A stretch of 64,000 nt of DNA, from positions 248,001-312,000 of the forward strand of contig CAWESA010000008.1 of the NCBI GenBank assembly GCA_963811605.1, read 5' to 3'. Under the pieces are notes generated by a model. The model made no database searches, had not been told where the DNA came from, and saw only the letters and a list, made by a program, of their open reading frames with translations. Position numbers and translations under genes: made by a program. Positions within the stretch are counted from its first letter, which is position 1. Each line of letters starts with the position of its first letter. This document shows, piece by piece, positions 1 through 8,776 of the stretch. This DNA is from CAVQLX01 sp963811605 (GTDB lineage: Bacteria; Desulfobacterota; Binatia; DP-6).

Positions 1-1049
1 TAGGTCGCCGCGTTGGTGCGCAGGAAGCGCACCGCGGTCTGCGCATCGGCCAGCGCCTCCTGGATCGCCGTGATGCAGTTCGCGGTCGGCGCCGAGGCGG
101 TGCAGCCTCCGGGCTCCAGGCGATAGTTGATGGAGACGTTCACGTAGCCCTTCCGGGAGAACGTGGTGGCCTCGTCGACCAGCTCGGGCGAGGTCTTGTC
201 GCCGGAGGAGAACGAGCCGCCGTGCACCCAGACGATGGCAGGCCGCTGCGTCACCGCGTCGCCGGTCGGCTCGTAGAGATCGAGACGGAGGGTGATGGTC
301 TGGCCTGCGATGTTCGTGGCGCTCCCGTAGGTCACGTCGCTGGTCGTGCCCGCCGCGGCGAAGACCAGGTCGCGGTAGCGCAGCGGCGCGGCCCCGGGCG
401 GCGGGATGAACGGCAGCCCGAGGGTGGTCGTCGTCGTGGACGTGGTCGTGGTGGTCGTCGTGGTCGGCGCGCACGATCCCTCGCTGGTCGGCTTCGCGAC
501 CTTGAACAGGCTGCCGGCCTTGTTGGTCACCTGGCCGGTCGCGAACTGGACGCTGTACGAGTCTCCCCCGCCGAGCGCGAGGAACGCGCAGCCGGCCGAG
601 CCGGGGTTCGGCGGCACGACGTCGACCTCGCCACCCTTGCCGTCGATGGTGAGCTTGATCTGGAACGTGCCCCCCTTGAGCTTGATCTGGGCGCTCTTCA
701 CGGGGCCGTTCTCGAATTTCCCGTCCTTGTACTTGAACCCCTTCACCGCATCGCCGGTCCAGAACGGCTTCTGCTTGGCGGGGCTGATGCCGGCGGGCAG
801 CACGAACGCCTGGTTGCTCGACGTGGCGCCGTCGACGCTGATCGTCACGGTCGCGCCGTCGATGGTCGGGTCGCCCACCAGCGTGTCGTCGCTCGCGGTC
901 TCCTTCGCCTTGACGGTGATCTTGCGTTTGGCGGGGGTGCCGGGATCCTTGACGATCAGCGTGGTCCCGCGCACGGTCTGATCGGCCGCATGAGCGGGTG
1001 GAAGTACCGGCAGGACAAGGAGTCCCACGAGCAGCAGGCCGCGCGTCAT
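1..1049 (-). CDS. Secreted type-B carboxylesterase-like hydrolase with N-terminal beta domain (3' end outside window)
   Basis: The frame is open through the left edge, so only the first ~349 residues are seen. Residues 1-21 are a signal peptide ending PPAHA. Residues ~24-190 form a Lys/Gly-rich beta-sandwich-like region (GFKYKDGKF, GGGDSYSVQF) that recurs in other exported proteins here. A Thr-rich linker (~192-206) follows. From ~207 the sequence is an alpha/beta-hydrolase: IVWVHGGSFSSGDK is the oxyanion-hole HGG motif, then YVNVSINYRL and a FLRTNAAT stretch typical of carboxylesterase type B; the nucleophile elbow would lie outside the window. The ATG at 1049 is preceded by GGGGGG. Likely exported ester hydrolase; substrate unknown. 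Confidence 0.82.
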   Translation of the reverse strand, partial: MTRGLLLVGLLVLPVLPPAHAADQTVRGTTLIVKDPGTPAKRKITVKAKETASDDTLVGDPTIDGATVTISVDGATSSNQAFVLPAGISPAKQKPFWTGDAVKGFKYKDGKFENGPVKSAQIKLKGGTFQIKLTIDGKGGEVDVVPPNPGSAGCAFLALGGGDSYSVQFATGQVTNKAGSLFKVAKPTSEGSCAPTTTTTTTTSTTTTTLGLPFIPPPGAAPLRYRDLVFAAAGTTSDVTYGSATNIAGQTITLRLDLYEPTGDAVTQRPAIVWVHGGSFSSGDKTSPELVDEATTFSRKGYVNVSINYRLEPGGCTASAPTANCITAIQEALADAQTAVRFLRTNAAT

Positions 1050-1206
1050 CGATTCCCCCCCTGTTCGGCGTCGGCGTCGGGCCGAAGCGCGCGGAGACTA
1101 CCATCGGGCCCGCCTACAGGGTCAAGCGAATCCGGAAGGCGCGCGCTGACCGGACGCGACGCCGGCTGACCGGACGCCGCGGGCCGCTGATCGGGACGTC
1201 CCGCGC

Positions 1207-1452
1207 CTACCGAGTGGCGTCGTTCGCGCGCGGCCCGCCCAGGGCCTGCACGCGCGCGGCCGCCGTCGCCGCTTGGGGACTGTTCGGGTAGCGGCGCAGG
1301 ATCTCCCGGTACAGCTCGAGCGCGTGTGGGAGGTTGTGCTGGGTCTCCTCGAGCTGTGCGGTCTCGAGGAGGTCCCTGGCGCCGCCGCCGCAGCCGAGGA
1401 GCACGGCCGCGACCAGGGCGCCCGCGATGGCGAGCCGGGTGGCGCGTGTCAT
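1207..1452 (-). CDS. Small lipoprotein with a TPR-like helix pair
   Basis: This is an 81-aa protein. Residues 1-21 are a lipoprotein signal (hydrophobic core, then LLGC at 18-21), so it is probably lipid-anchored in the envelope. Residues ~28-72 (ETAQLEETQHNLPHALELYR, then RYPNSPQAATAAARV) resemble one tetratricopeptide repeat, a protein-interaction helix pair. Its ATG overlaps the stop of the upstream methyltransferase gene as ATGA, so translation is probably coupled. It is the last gene of the three-gene minus-strand unit. Function unknown; it may be an assembly or scaffold factor. Confidence 0.72.
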   Translation of the reverse strand: MTRATRLAIAGALVAAVLLGCGGGARDLLETAQLEETQHNLPHALELYREILRRYPNSPQAATAAARVQALGGPRANDATR

Positions 1453-2249
1453 GCGGACCCTCCGATCGGCGTTCGCCCGACGACTGCGCGCAACACCATG
1501 CGCTGGCGCCTGGCCTGGTGCTGGCACCACGCGGCATGTGCCGGGGCAGCGGCGTCGAGATCGCTCGCACGGAGCAGGCCCGCAGCGACCGCCAGCGGTC
1601 CCGTGTCGCACATCACGCTGCGCCAGATCGCCAGCGCGTCGGCGAAGTCGGCCTCGCCGCGCGCTGCGACCTCGTCCTCGACGTGCGTCTCGACGTCGAC
1701 CAGACCGGCGGCTCCGAAGAGCGCAGCGAGGCGGTGCCCCAGCCGGTTGTCCCATCCGTTCGCGGCGCGCCAGGCGAGGAAGGCGTCGTAGAAGCGACGG
1801 ACCGCGGGCGGCGGCTCCGGCTCCCAGACGAGATCGGCATGGCTGTACTCCAGGACCACGATCACACCCCGGGGTCGCGTCGCGCCCAGCATGCGGGCGA
1901 GGGCGCGCTCGGGCTGCGCGATCCATTGCAGCACGCGCGCCGCGGTGACGACGTCGAAGCGCGCGTCGCCGGGCAGGTCGAGGACGTCGCGCTGCTCGAA
2001 GCGCAGCCACGGCATGCTCGCAGGCAGGTCGCACGTCCGTTTCAGCAGCGTCGCGTCGCGGTCGATGCCGAGCACCGTGCCCGTCGGGCCGACGGCCCGG
2101 GCGATGCCAGCGGTGATCGCGCCGGTGCCGCACCCGACGTCCAGCACCGACATGCCCGGTCGAAGGAGGGCGGCGAGCCGCCGATGGTCGCGGGCGAGCG
2201 TGCGGCGATCGAGGATGTGCGGGTCCGAGGTGTGCGCCTGCGTGCTCAC
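1449..2249 (-). CDS. Class I SAM-dependent methyltransferase
   Basis: A 266-aa Rossmann methyltransferase. Motif I is VLDVGCGTG (~35-43) and the acidic end of beta-2 is GIDRD (~60). Post-I and motif IV regions (LRFEQRDVLDLPG, FDVVTAARVLQWI) are those of UbiE/Methyltransf_11-type small-molecule enzymes. I chose the GTG at 2249 because it overlaps the TGA of the preceding gene (GTGA), the junction style used across this genome, and places motif I at the usual depth. It sits between a two-domain haem-oxygenase-like protein and a small lipoprotein, so its substrate may be the product of the former; that link is inference. Confidence 0.85.
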   Translation of the reverse strand: MSTQAHTSDPHILDRRTLARDHRRLAALLRPGMSVLDVGCGTGAITAGIARAVGPTGTVLGIDRDATLLKRTCDLPASMPWLRFEQRDVLDLPGDARFDVVTAARVLQWIAQPERALARMLGATRPRGVIVVLEYSHADLVWEPEPPPAVRRFYDAFLAWRAANGWDNRLGHRLAALFGAAGLVDVETHVEDEVAARGEADFADALAIWRSVMCDTGPLAVAAGLLRASDLDAAAPAHAAWCQHQARRQRMVLRAVVGRTPIGGSA

Positions 2250-3877
2250 GCGAGGCCGGACAGTCGCTTCATGCGCCGCACGAGGCCCTCGTCCTTGCGC
2301 CGCTCGGACAGGATCTTCGTGATGTACGCGCGCTTGAACGCCTGGCGCTGCGGGGCCGTGCGGACGACCTCCGCAACGTACTCCCACCCCTCGTCCTGCT
2401 CGAACGGCTCGATCTCGCGATGGAGCCGGAAGAAGTAATCGGCGAGATCCGGGTCGACGCCGAGGCGCTCGAACGCGACCGACAGCGGATTACGCGCCGT
2501 GGCGGCGAGCGGTTGCAGCAGGCCCTCTCCCGCGACGCCGCCCTGCCCGAGGCCGAGCGCCGCCTTGCCCATGCGATCGCGTGCCTGCGGGGGCGGGCCG
2601 AGGTGGAACGCCGCGATCGCCTCCTCCGGCGGGCAGTGCACGAGGTACCAGGACGTCACGTAGCGGCTGGCGACGGTCTCGGCCGGCGGGGTCCAGCGAA
2701 ACAGCTGCTCGCGCGTGATGCCCAGCGCGCGCTCCGCGAAGTCGGCCCAGATCTCCATGTGGTTGCGCGTCAGGTAGCCGCCGGACTCGGTGGCGAACGC
2801 CTGCGCGATGGCGCGCAACGCGCGCGGGGTGGTCTGCCGCGACAGCTGCCCGGCGATGTTCCGCGTCGCGTCGAGGTGGATGAAGTCGCGCACCAGCTCC
2901 TTCGTCGCCTCGAGCGACGCCTTGCCGGAGATCAGGAGCCCGAAGGCGGTCTCCGCGGGTCGGGTCAGGCCGAGACAGAACGCGCCCAGCTCCTCGATCA
3001 TCTCGTCGTGGGTCTGCTCGGGGCCGGCCTGGAAGGTGCCGTCGCGCGGCGGCCAGATCACGTCGGGTAGCGCGTAGCGACCCGCCGCCATCTCGTTCCA
3101 GGCGCGGCGCATGTTCTCGTAGACCAGCAGCCAGTGGTGGAGCGTGGTCCGGATCAGCGCCTGCTGCGCGCCGTCGGTTCCGAGCTCGCGTATCAGATCC
3201 CACACCGGCTCGGTCACGAAGCCGCGGAAGTCGTCGTAGGCGCGCCAGTAGGCGACCGCGTCGTCGTCGAGGCTCCAGGCGCGCTTCATGTACTCGGCGA
3301 GTCCTCGCTGGCACAGCCAGGGACGCTCGTCGCGCCAGACGTCGAGGAGCGCGCCCTCGCCAGCGAGCGCGCTCACCACGAACCCTTCCTCCAGGCTGGA
3401 GAACTGGAAGTGCAGGCGGGTGAGCGTGGCCTGCATGGTCTCGGGACATCCCCAGTGCGCCTCCAGCTCGTCGCGCTCGAGGCCGAACGCGGCCGCGAAG
3501 CGCAGGAACAGATCGAGCGGCGGCTTGGTGACCTGGTGGAACCCGGTCTTGCGGTTGACCAGGGGCGACAGCGCGATGAAGAGCCCGCGCCGGCGGCAAC
3601 GCGCGATCATGGCGGCCGTGCCCTGCGCGTCGAGCCGGATGAACTGGTAGTAGTCCTTGATCCAGCGGCGCAGCGCCTCCCGATCGGTGCCGCCGTACTT
3701 GAGGCTGTCGGCGAGCGAGGCCTCGACCGGATGCTCCCGGACGAGCGCCTTCAGCTCCTCGACGAAGACCTCGGGGGGCAGCGCCGGCTCCGGTCGCTCG
3801 AAGGCGTAGAGCTCGAGGAAGTCGCCGGCGTTGGGCGACGCGACGGGCGCGGAGAGGTGCCGGAGCGGCGTGGCCAT
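2246..3877 (-). CDS. Tandem haem-oxygenase-like (TenA/PqqC-type) protein, probable iron-dependent oxidase
   Basis: This 543-aa protein is all-helical and appears to hold two copies of the haem-oxygenase-like fold of PqqC, TenA and HDO di-iron oxidases: domain 1 ~40-260 (RRWIKDYYQFIRLDAQGTAA) and domain 2 ~320-540 (VRDFIHLDATRNIAGQ, NHMEIWADFAERALGI). Usual family members have ~220-260 residues. By eye, domain 2 keeps candidate ligands: acidic residues in helix 3, E418/E419 and an H-x3-E at 485-489. The matching helix of domain 1 reads YWRAYDDF, with Tyr where the His should be, so domain 1 may be structural. The start is the ATG giving MATPLRHL; no strong ribosome site is seen. It heads an overlapped unit with a methyltransferase and a lipoprotein. 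Exact reaction unknown. Confidence 0.75.
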   Translation of the reverse strand: MATPLRHLSAPVASPNAGDFLELYAFERPEPALPPEVFVEELKALVREHPVEASLADSLKYGGTDREALRRWIKDYYQFIRLDAQGTAAMIARCRRRGLFIALSPLVNRKTGFHQVTKPPLDLFLRFAAAFGLERDELEAHWGCPETMQATLTRLHFQFSSLEEGFVVSALAGEGALLDVWRDERPWLCQRGLAEYMKRAWSLDDDAVAYWRAYDDFRGFVTEPVWDLIRELGTDGAQQALIRTTLHHWLLVYENMRRAWNEMAAGRYALPDVIWPPRDGTFQAGPEQTHDEMIEELGAFCLGLTRPAETAFGLLISGKASLEATKELVRDFIHLDATRNIAGQLSRQTTPRALRAIAQAFATESGGYLTRNHMEIWADFAERALGITREQLFRWTPPAETVASRYVTSWYLVHCPPEEAIAAFHLGPPPQARDRMGKAALGLGQGGVAGEGLLQPLAATARNPLSVAFERLGVDPDLADYFFRLHREIEPFEQDEGWEYVAEVVRTAPQRQAFKRAYITKILSERRKDEGLVRRMKRLSGLA

Positions 3878-3920
3878 GGAGCCCGCTAGCAAGGGCGGCG
3901 GACGGCATGCAAGCCGTGGC

Positions 3921-4538
3921 TCATCGCTCCAGGGGGACGTCGAGCAGCTCGTCGGCCTGCCAGCCCGGGGCATCGAAGTGCCACCACTCGGTCGGGAGCG
4001 GCGCGAATCCCTCGGCGGCCATCGCGGCCTCGAGGCGCGCCGCGTTCGCGGTCGCCGCGGGCGACGCGGGTGCGCCGCGATGCGCGCGCGCGGAGAAGTC
4101 GTCGAACGCGGTGGGCATCTCGAGCGGGCGACCGGTGGCGTCGACCAGGGTCACGTCCACGGCGGCGCCGCGATTGTGCTTCGAGCCGGAGACCGGCCGG
4201 CCGTCGCGCCGCACCGGCCGCGCCACGTAGCGCTCGTCCGGCACCAGGGTCCAGAAGCGCTCCTGCACGGCGAAGGGGCGGTAGCAGTCCCACACCAGCA
4301 GGCCGAGACCGTCCGCGCGCAGCCGCCGCTGGACGCGGGCGAGTCGCTCGGCGGCGTCCCGGCGCAGGAGACAGCGTGCGGTCGGGTAGACGGCGACACC
4401 TGTGAAATTGTCCGCGGTCGCGTAGCGCAGCTCGAGGCGGATCGTCGGATCGAGCGTCGCGACGTCCACCAGGGTGCCGGCCGGGTGGCGCACGCAGCCC
4501 AGCAGCAGCCACCCGATCAGGAGGAGGGTGCGAGGCAT
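3921..4538 (-). CDS. D-alanyl-D-alanine dipeptidase (M15D, VanX/DdpX family), lipoprotein
   Basis: A 205-aa zinc peptidase. The signature SGSKHNRGAAVD matches SxHxxGxAxD (two zinc ligands, His and Asp), and TEWWHFD gives the catalytic Glu and third zinc ligand His. WDCYRPF carries the Arg conserved in VanX. Residues 1-15 (LLLIGWLLLGC) look like a lipoprotein signal, so it probably acts in the periplasm on peptidoglycan-derived D-Ala-D-Ala, as DdpX does. No vanH or vanA neighbours are present, so recycling is more likely than glycopeptide resistance. It is divergent from the glycosyltransferase gene; the 183-bp gap should hold both promoters. Confidence 0.88.
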   Translation of the reverse strand: MPRTLLLIGWLLLGCVRHPAGTLVDVATLDPTIRLELRYATADNFTGVAVYPTARCLLRRDAAERLARVQRRLRADGLGLLVWDCYRPFAVQERFWTLVPDERYVARPVRRDGRPVSGSKHNRGAAVDVTLVDATGRPLEMPTAFDDFSARAHRGAPASPAATANAARLEAAMAAEGFAPLPTEWWHFDAPGWQADELLDVPLER

Positions 4539-4721
4539 CGGCGGAGACTACTCCCCGGTCCGCGCCCGGGATAGAAGCGGCGTGTGCCGCACGTCGCCAT
4601 CGTTCCCCCGGCGCGCGCCACCGGCGAGGTCGCCGCCCGCGTACGCCGAGCTGCGGCGCTCGCCGGCGCATGGCGCGGCGCGGTTGCGCCGTGCGGCCAC
4701 GGGGCGTACGAGGCGGCGACA

Positions 4722-5795
4722 GTGCCGCTCGCTCCGCGCGTCAGCGTCGTCGTCCCGTGCTACAATGCCGAGCGCTACCTGGCCGCCGCGCTCGACAGCG
4801 CCCTCGCGCAGGAGGGTGTCACGGTCGAGGTGCTGGTCGCCGACGACGGCTCCGGCGACGGTACCGCGGGCGTCCTCGCGCGCTACGCCGATCGCGTCCA
4901 GGTCCTGCGCCAGGATCACCGCGGCCCGTCGGCGGCGCGCAACGCGTGCCTGCGTGCGGCACGTGGGGAGTACGTCGCTCTCCTCGACGCGGATGATCGC
5001 TTCCGGCCGGGCAAGCTCGCCCGCCAGGCCAGGGTGCTCGACGCGCGGCCGGACGTCGGCCTGGTCTACACCGGGTGGCAGGTGATCGACGGCGACGGCG
5101 CGCCGCTGCCGCACCAGGGATGGTCGCGCGAGGAGGGTGACGTGCGTCGCCGGCTGCTGCTCGGCAACCTCACCCATCCGGTGGCGGTGATGCTGCGGCG
5201 CTCGCCGGCCCTCGAGGCGGGCGGCTTCGACGAATCGCTGCAGGTGAACGAGGACTGGGACCTCTTCCTGCGGCTCGCGCTCCGCGGCATGCGCTGGACC
5301 TGCATCGACGAGGCGCTGAGCGAGTACCGGGTTCACGGCGGCCAGAGCCACCGTCGCGCTCGACTCGTCTACGACACGCGCCTCCGCATCCTGGAACGTA
5401 TCTTCGGCGATCCTGCGCTCGCCGCCGAGCTGTGGGCCGCCCGCAACGATGCCTTCCACGAAGCCCACCTGGTGGGGGCGGCGGAGCTGTTCGCCGCCGG
5501 GCAGGTCGTCGAGGCGGAGGGCGCGTTCCTCGCCGCCGTGCGCGCGCGTCCCCAGAGCCTGTCCGACGCGGGCACCATGCGCCGCTTCGCGCGCCTGCTC
5601 CAGCCGACCGGCCATCAGCATCAGATCGACGCCGCGCGACGCTGGATGAACGTGACCCGCACCCTGTGGACCGCGGTCGAGGCGACGCTCGCGACTCCCT
5701 CACTCGAGCCGGCCATCGCGGGCCGGCGCTGGGCCGCTCGCGCCGCGGTGCTGCGGACCGGCGCACGGCTCCTGCGCAAGCGCTTCCGCGCCTGA
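4722..5795 (+). CDS. Family 2 glycosyltransferase
   Basis: GT-A fold inverting glycosyltransferase, 357 aa from the GTG at 4722. RVSVVVPCYN opens the nucleotide-binding domain, VLVADDGSGDG and VALLDADDRF (the DxD-type acidic motif) follow, and NEDWDLFLRLAL is the usual ED acceptor-site motif. The C-terminal ~120 residues are helical, basic and end RKRFRA, suggesting peripheral membrane contact. An upstream in-frame GTG at 4584 would add 46 Ala/Arg-rich residues before the domain; I prefer 4722 because GT2 proteins begin close to the VSVVVP strand. The next gene is a phosphatase-fold hydrolase 43 bp downstream, so the pair may modify a surface glycan. Confidence 0.85.
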   Translation: MPLAPRVSVVVPCYNAERYLAAALDSALAQEGVTVEVLVADDGSGDGTAGVLARYADRVQVLRQDHRGPSAARNACLRAARGEYVALLDADDRFRPGKLARQARVLDARPDVGLVYTGWQVIDGDGAPLPHQGWSREEGDVRRRLLLGNLTHPVAVMLRRSPALEAGGFDESLQVNEDWDLFLRLALRGMRWTCIDEALSEYRVHGGQSHRRARLVYDTRLRILERIFGDPALAAELWAARNDAFHEAHLVGAAELFAAGQVVEAEGAFLAAVRARPQSLSDAGTMRRFARLLQPTGHQHQIDAARRWMNVTRTLWTAVEATLATPSLEPAIAGRRWAARAAVLRTGARLLRKRFRA

Positions 5796-5838
5796 GCGGG
5801 TTGCGTGCCACCGGGGCGGCCGCTACCGTCCGCGGGCC

Positions 5839-7458
5839 GTGGCGACCAGCGTCCTCGTGATCGGGCTCGACGGCGCCACCTGGCGGCTGCTCGCGCCCTG
5901 GGCTCGCGCCGGGCGCCTGCCGGCGCTCGCCGGTCTGATGGAGCGCGGGACGTGGGGTCCGCTCACTTCCACCGTCCCGGCGCTCACCTTGCCGGCGTGG
6001 TCGTCGTTCATGACCGGCAAGAATCCCGGCGGCCACGGCGTCTACGCCTTCCACCGCATGGCCTTCGACCGCTACGACTCGGCCGGCCTCGCCAACGCCG
6101 GCGACCTGCGCGCCGTTCGCATCTGGGACGTCGCCGCGCATGCCGGCAAGCGGGTCGGGGTCATCAACCTCCCGCCCTCGTACCCCCTGCGGACGATCCC
6201 GGACGGCTACCTGGTGAGCTGCATGCTCACGCCACCCGGCGCGCAGCTGACGGAGCCGCCCGAGGTGGCCGGCGAGCTGGGGGAGTACGAGGTCGACCTG
6301 CCGCCGCCGAAGAACCTGCGGCGCAGCGATCCGGACTACCGCGAGCGCGCGCTCGGCTACCTGCGGGGCATGCGCCGCCAGACGCGGATACGCGCCGATG
6401 CGACGCTGCGCGTGATGGCGGCGCGGCCCACCGACGGCGTCTGCGTCGTGTTCTACGCGCCGGATCGGGTGCAGCACTACTTCTGGGAGTACGTCGATCC
6501 CGAGCGGCCGGCCGACGGCCCGCTCGACCATGACGTGCGGGCGGCGATTCTCGGCGTCTACGACGAGCTCGATCACGCCGTCGGACGGCTCGTGGACGCT
6601 GCGGGCCCGGAGGCCAACGTCGTCCTCCTCTCGGATCACGGCTTCGGTCCCAAGCCGGAGCGCTCGGTGCGCGTGAACCGGTGGCTGGCGGATCAGGGTC
6701 TGCTGCGACGGCACGCCTTCTGGACCACGCGGCGGCGCGTCGTCCGCAAGCTCTTCCCCGCCACGTGGCGGGCGCGCTACGACACGCTCGACCACATCCT
6801 GGTGAACCGTCCGAAGAGCCGGGCCTGGAGCGAGGCGCTCTTCACCGGCACCGCCGGCATCTGGATCCACGTGCGCGGTCGCTATCCGCTCGGATGCGTC
6901 GAGCCCGGTGCGGAATACGAGCGCGTCCGCGATCGGATCCGGCGCGGACTCGGCGCGCTCGCCGACGAGGCGGGGCGCCGCGTCTTCCGCAGCGTGCAGC
7001 GTCGCGAGGAGCTGTATCGGGGACCCTACGTCGCCGAGGCGCCCGACCTGATCGCGGTATGCGATCCGCGCTTCGGCATCATCTTCGAGAGCCTGCGGCG
7101 CGAGCTGCGCACCCCGGAGCTGTTCGGTCCGTTCGAGGAGCTCGGCTACACGGGCACGCACGACCCGGCCGGCATCTACCTCGCCGCCGGTCCGGCCGCC
7201 GCCTCGCTGGGCGAGCATCGGGCGTACCCGATCGAGGCGGTCGCGCCGACGGTGCTGCACCTGCTCGGCGTCGCGGTGCCCGAGGATCACGACGTGCCGG
7301 TGATGGAGAGCATCCTGCGACCGGAGTTCCTGGGCGCGCATCCGGTGCGCACGGCGCCGCCGCTGGACGCTGCGGCCGTGGCGCCCGCCGGCTGGCGCTC
7401 GAGCGAGGACGAGGCCCACGTGGCCGAGCATCTGCGAGCGCTCGGCTACTTCGAATGA
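5839..7458 (+). CDS. Alkaline-phosphatase superfamily phosphodiesterase/nucleotide pyrophosphatase-like hydrolase
   Basis: A 539-aa protein of the type I phosphodiesterase/NPP clan. VIGLDGATW provides the first metal-binding Asp, the segment PALTLPAWSSFMTGKNPGG holds the expected Thr nucleophile, and LLSDHGFG gives the second Asp-His metal pair; GYTGTHDPAG supplies the last His. The C-terminus SEDEAHVAEHLRALGYFE is typical of this family. The GTG start puts the first strand at residue 5. There is no signal peptide, so it is probably cytoplasmic or peripheral. It follows a GT2 gene on the same strand; activity on a glycan phosphoester or nucleotide sugar is inferred from context only. Confidence 0.85.
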   Translation: MATSVLVIGLDGATWRLLAPWARAGRLPALAGLMERGTWGPLTSTVPALTLPAWSSFMTGKNPGGHGVYAFHRMAFDRYDSAGLANAGDLRAVRIWDVAAHAGKRVGVINLPPSYPLRTIPDGYLVSCMLTPPGAQLTEPPEVAGELGEYEVDLPPPKNLRRSDPDYRERALGYLRGMRRQTRIRADATLRVMAARPTDGVCVVFYAPDRVQHYFWEYVDPERPADGPLDHDVRAAILGVYDELDHAVGRLVDAAGPEANVVLLSDHGFGPKPERSVRVNRWLADQGLLRRHAFWTTRRRVVRKLFPATWRARYDTLDHILVNRPKSRAWSEALFTGTAGIWIHVRGRYPLGCVEPGAEYERVRDRIRRGLGALADEAGRRVFRSVQRREELYRGPYVAEAPDLIAVCDPRFGIIFESLRRELRTPELFGPFEELGYTGTHDPAGIYLAAGPAAASLGEHRAYPIEAVAPTVLHLLGVAVPEDHDVPVMESILRPEFLGAHPVRTAPPLDAAAVAPAGWRSSEDEAHVAEHLRALGYFE

Positions 7459-7474
7459 TGTGGTCGGCCTCGCC

Positions 7475-8704
7475 TCAGCCCGGCCCGCCGGGCGACGACG
7501 ACACCACGGGTGCGTCCGCATCGCGCAGCTCCGCCGCGAGTCCCGCGCCCATCAGATCGACGAAGTTGTCGCAGTAGAAGCGGCGTCTGGCGTCGTCGGG
7601 GATGCCGGCGAGGCTGTCCTCGAAGCGCTTCATCGGATTGCGTCCGCCCTCGACGTGGGGCCAGTCGGACGAGAACAGGCACACCTCGGGCCCCGTCTGC
7701 TCGATGATCCAGCCGGTGGGCTCGGTGGGGTAGGGCGTGATGCGGATCTGGCGGCGGACGTACCCGCTGGGCTTGAGGCTGAGCGCGCGGAGGCGCTCCT
7801 CCCCCTTCGCGAAGGCCTCGAACGCCGCGTCGAGCTGACGCATCCAGCTGGGCGCCCACACCGCACCCTGCTCGATGACCCCCACCTTGAGGCGCGGGAA
7901 GCGCTCGAGGACGCCGTCGATGATCATCGTGGCCAGCGTCTGCATGGGCGGACCGGGGATCGCCATGTAGTCGACCGAGCGGAAGTTCTCCGCGCCGCCG
8001 TGGAAATCGGCCACCGGCGGCAGCCCGTTGTCGAAGTAGCGCGGCGAGAGGAGCCGGCCACCCCCGCCGACGTGGAAGACCACGGGCAGGCGCGCCTCCT
8101 GGGCGATCGCCCAGACGGGAAACAGGTCGGTGTGGCTCGGCGAGTGGGTCGCCGGACAGGCGGACGGCACGAGCAGCGCCTTGCAGCCCATCGCGACGGC
8201 CTCCTCGGCCATGGCGCGGGCGCGCGCGAAATCCGCCAGCGGCACGTAGCCGACGGCGAGCAGTCGTCGATCGGCCGAGCAGAAGTCGACCATGGCGCGG
8301 TTGTGGGCCCGCGCGAGGCCGTAGGTGAAGTCGTGATCGGGCTCGTGCTCGACCGCGCACAGATAGGCGCTCAAGAAGGTGTTGAAGACGAGCTGGCTGC
8401 GGAATCCCAGCAGGTCGAGCGCGCGCGTCCGGTCCTGCTTCAAGAACGAGCCGAGCGCGCTCCAGTTCTTACGCAGCATGATCTCGGACTCGAGGCGGGG
8501 CCGTTGCGCCACGTCGGCGTGCTGGCGCCGATAGTGGTCGATGAACGTCTCCTCGCCGGGCTTCACCGCGGACAGGAAGAGCGGCTTCATGCGATCCCGC
8601 ACCCCCGGGTCGGCCCACGGGACCAACCAGTCCGGGGTCTCCATGACGTGCGAATCGGCGTCGTGCACCGTGCGGCCTTCGACGTACGGCATGGCCGCAG
8701 GCAT
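7475..8704 (-). CDS. Amidohydrolase_2 family metal-dependent hydrolase
   Basis: A 409-aa TIM-barrel amidohydrolase (ACMSD/gamma-resorcylate decarboxylase-like family). DADSHVMETPDWL is the N-terminal metal site, LPVVFHVGGGG carries a barrel His, and LFSSDWPHVEGG is the C-terminal Asp-containing motif. Members catalyse hydrolysis or non-oxidative decarboxylation of aromatic or ring-derived acids. Two nearby ATGs (8704, 8692) give MPAAMPYVEG or MPYVEG; neither has a clear ribosome site. It is divergent from an LLM flavin oxidoreductase across a 72-bp gap, a pairing common in aromatic or xenobiotic catabolism. Confidence 0.85.
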   Translation of the reverse strand: MPAAMPYVEGRTVHDADSHVMETPDWLVPWADPGVRDRMKPLFLSAVKPGEETFIDHYRRQHADVAQRPRLESEIMLRKNWSALGSFLKQDRTRALDLLGFRSQLVFNTFLSAYLCAVEHEPDHDFTYGLARAHNRAMVDFCSADRRLLAVGYVPLADFARARAMAEEAVAMGCKALLVPSACPATHSPSHTDLFPVWAIAQEARLPVVFHVGGGGRLLSPRYFDNGLPPVADFHGGAENFRSVDYMAIPGPPMQTLATMIIDGVLERFPRLKVGVIEQGAVWAPSWMRQLDAAFEAFAKGEERLRALSLKPSGYVRRQIRITPYPTEPTGWIIEQTGPEVCLFSSDWPHVEGGRNPMKRFEDSLAGIPDDARRRFYCDNFVDLMGAGLAAELRDADAPVVSSSPGGPG

Positions 8705-8776
8705 GCGGCACCAGCCCGCCGCCGTCAAGTCCCGCGCGCGTTGACCCGCGCGCACGGGCGGCAGTAGGACCGACCC

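Noticed and set aside
3921..4538. VanX-type dipeptidase as a glycopeptide-resistance gene
   Set aside because: No vanH, vanA or vanRS neighbours, and a lipoprotein signal suggests peptidoglycan dipeptide recycling.
5170..7521. A 783-aa minus-strand frame opposite the GT2 and phosphodiesterase genes
   Set aside because: Antisense of two genes with clear motifs; composition is that of high-GC shadow frames.
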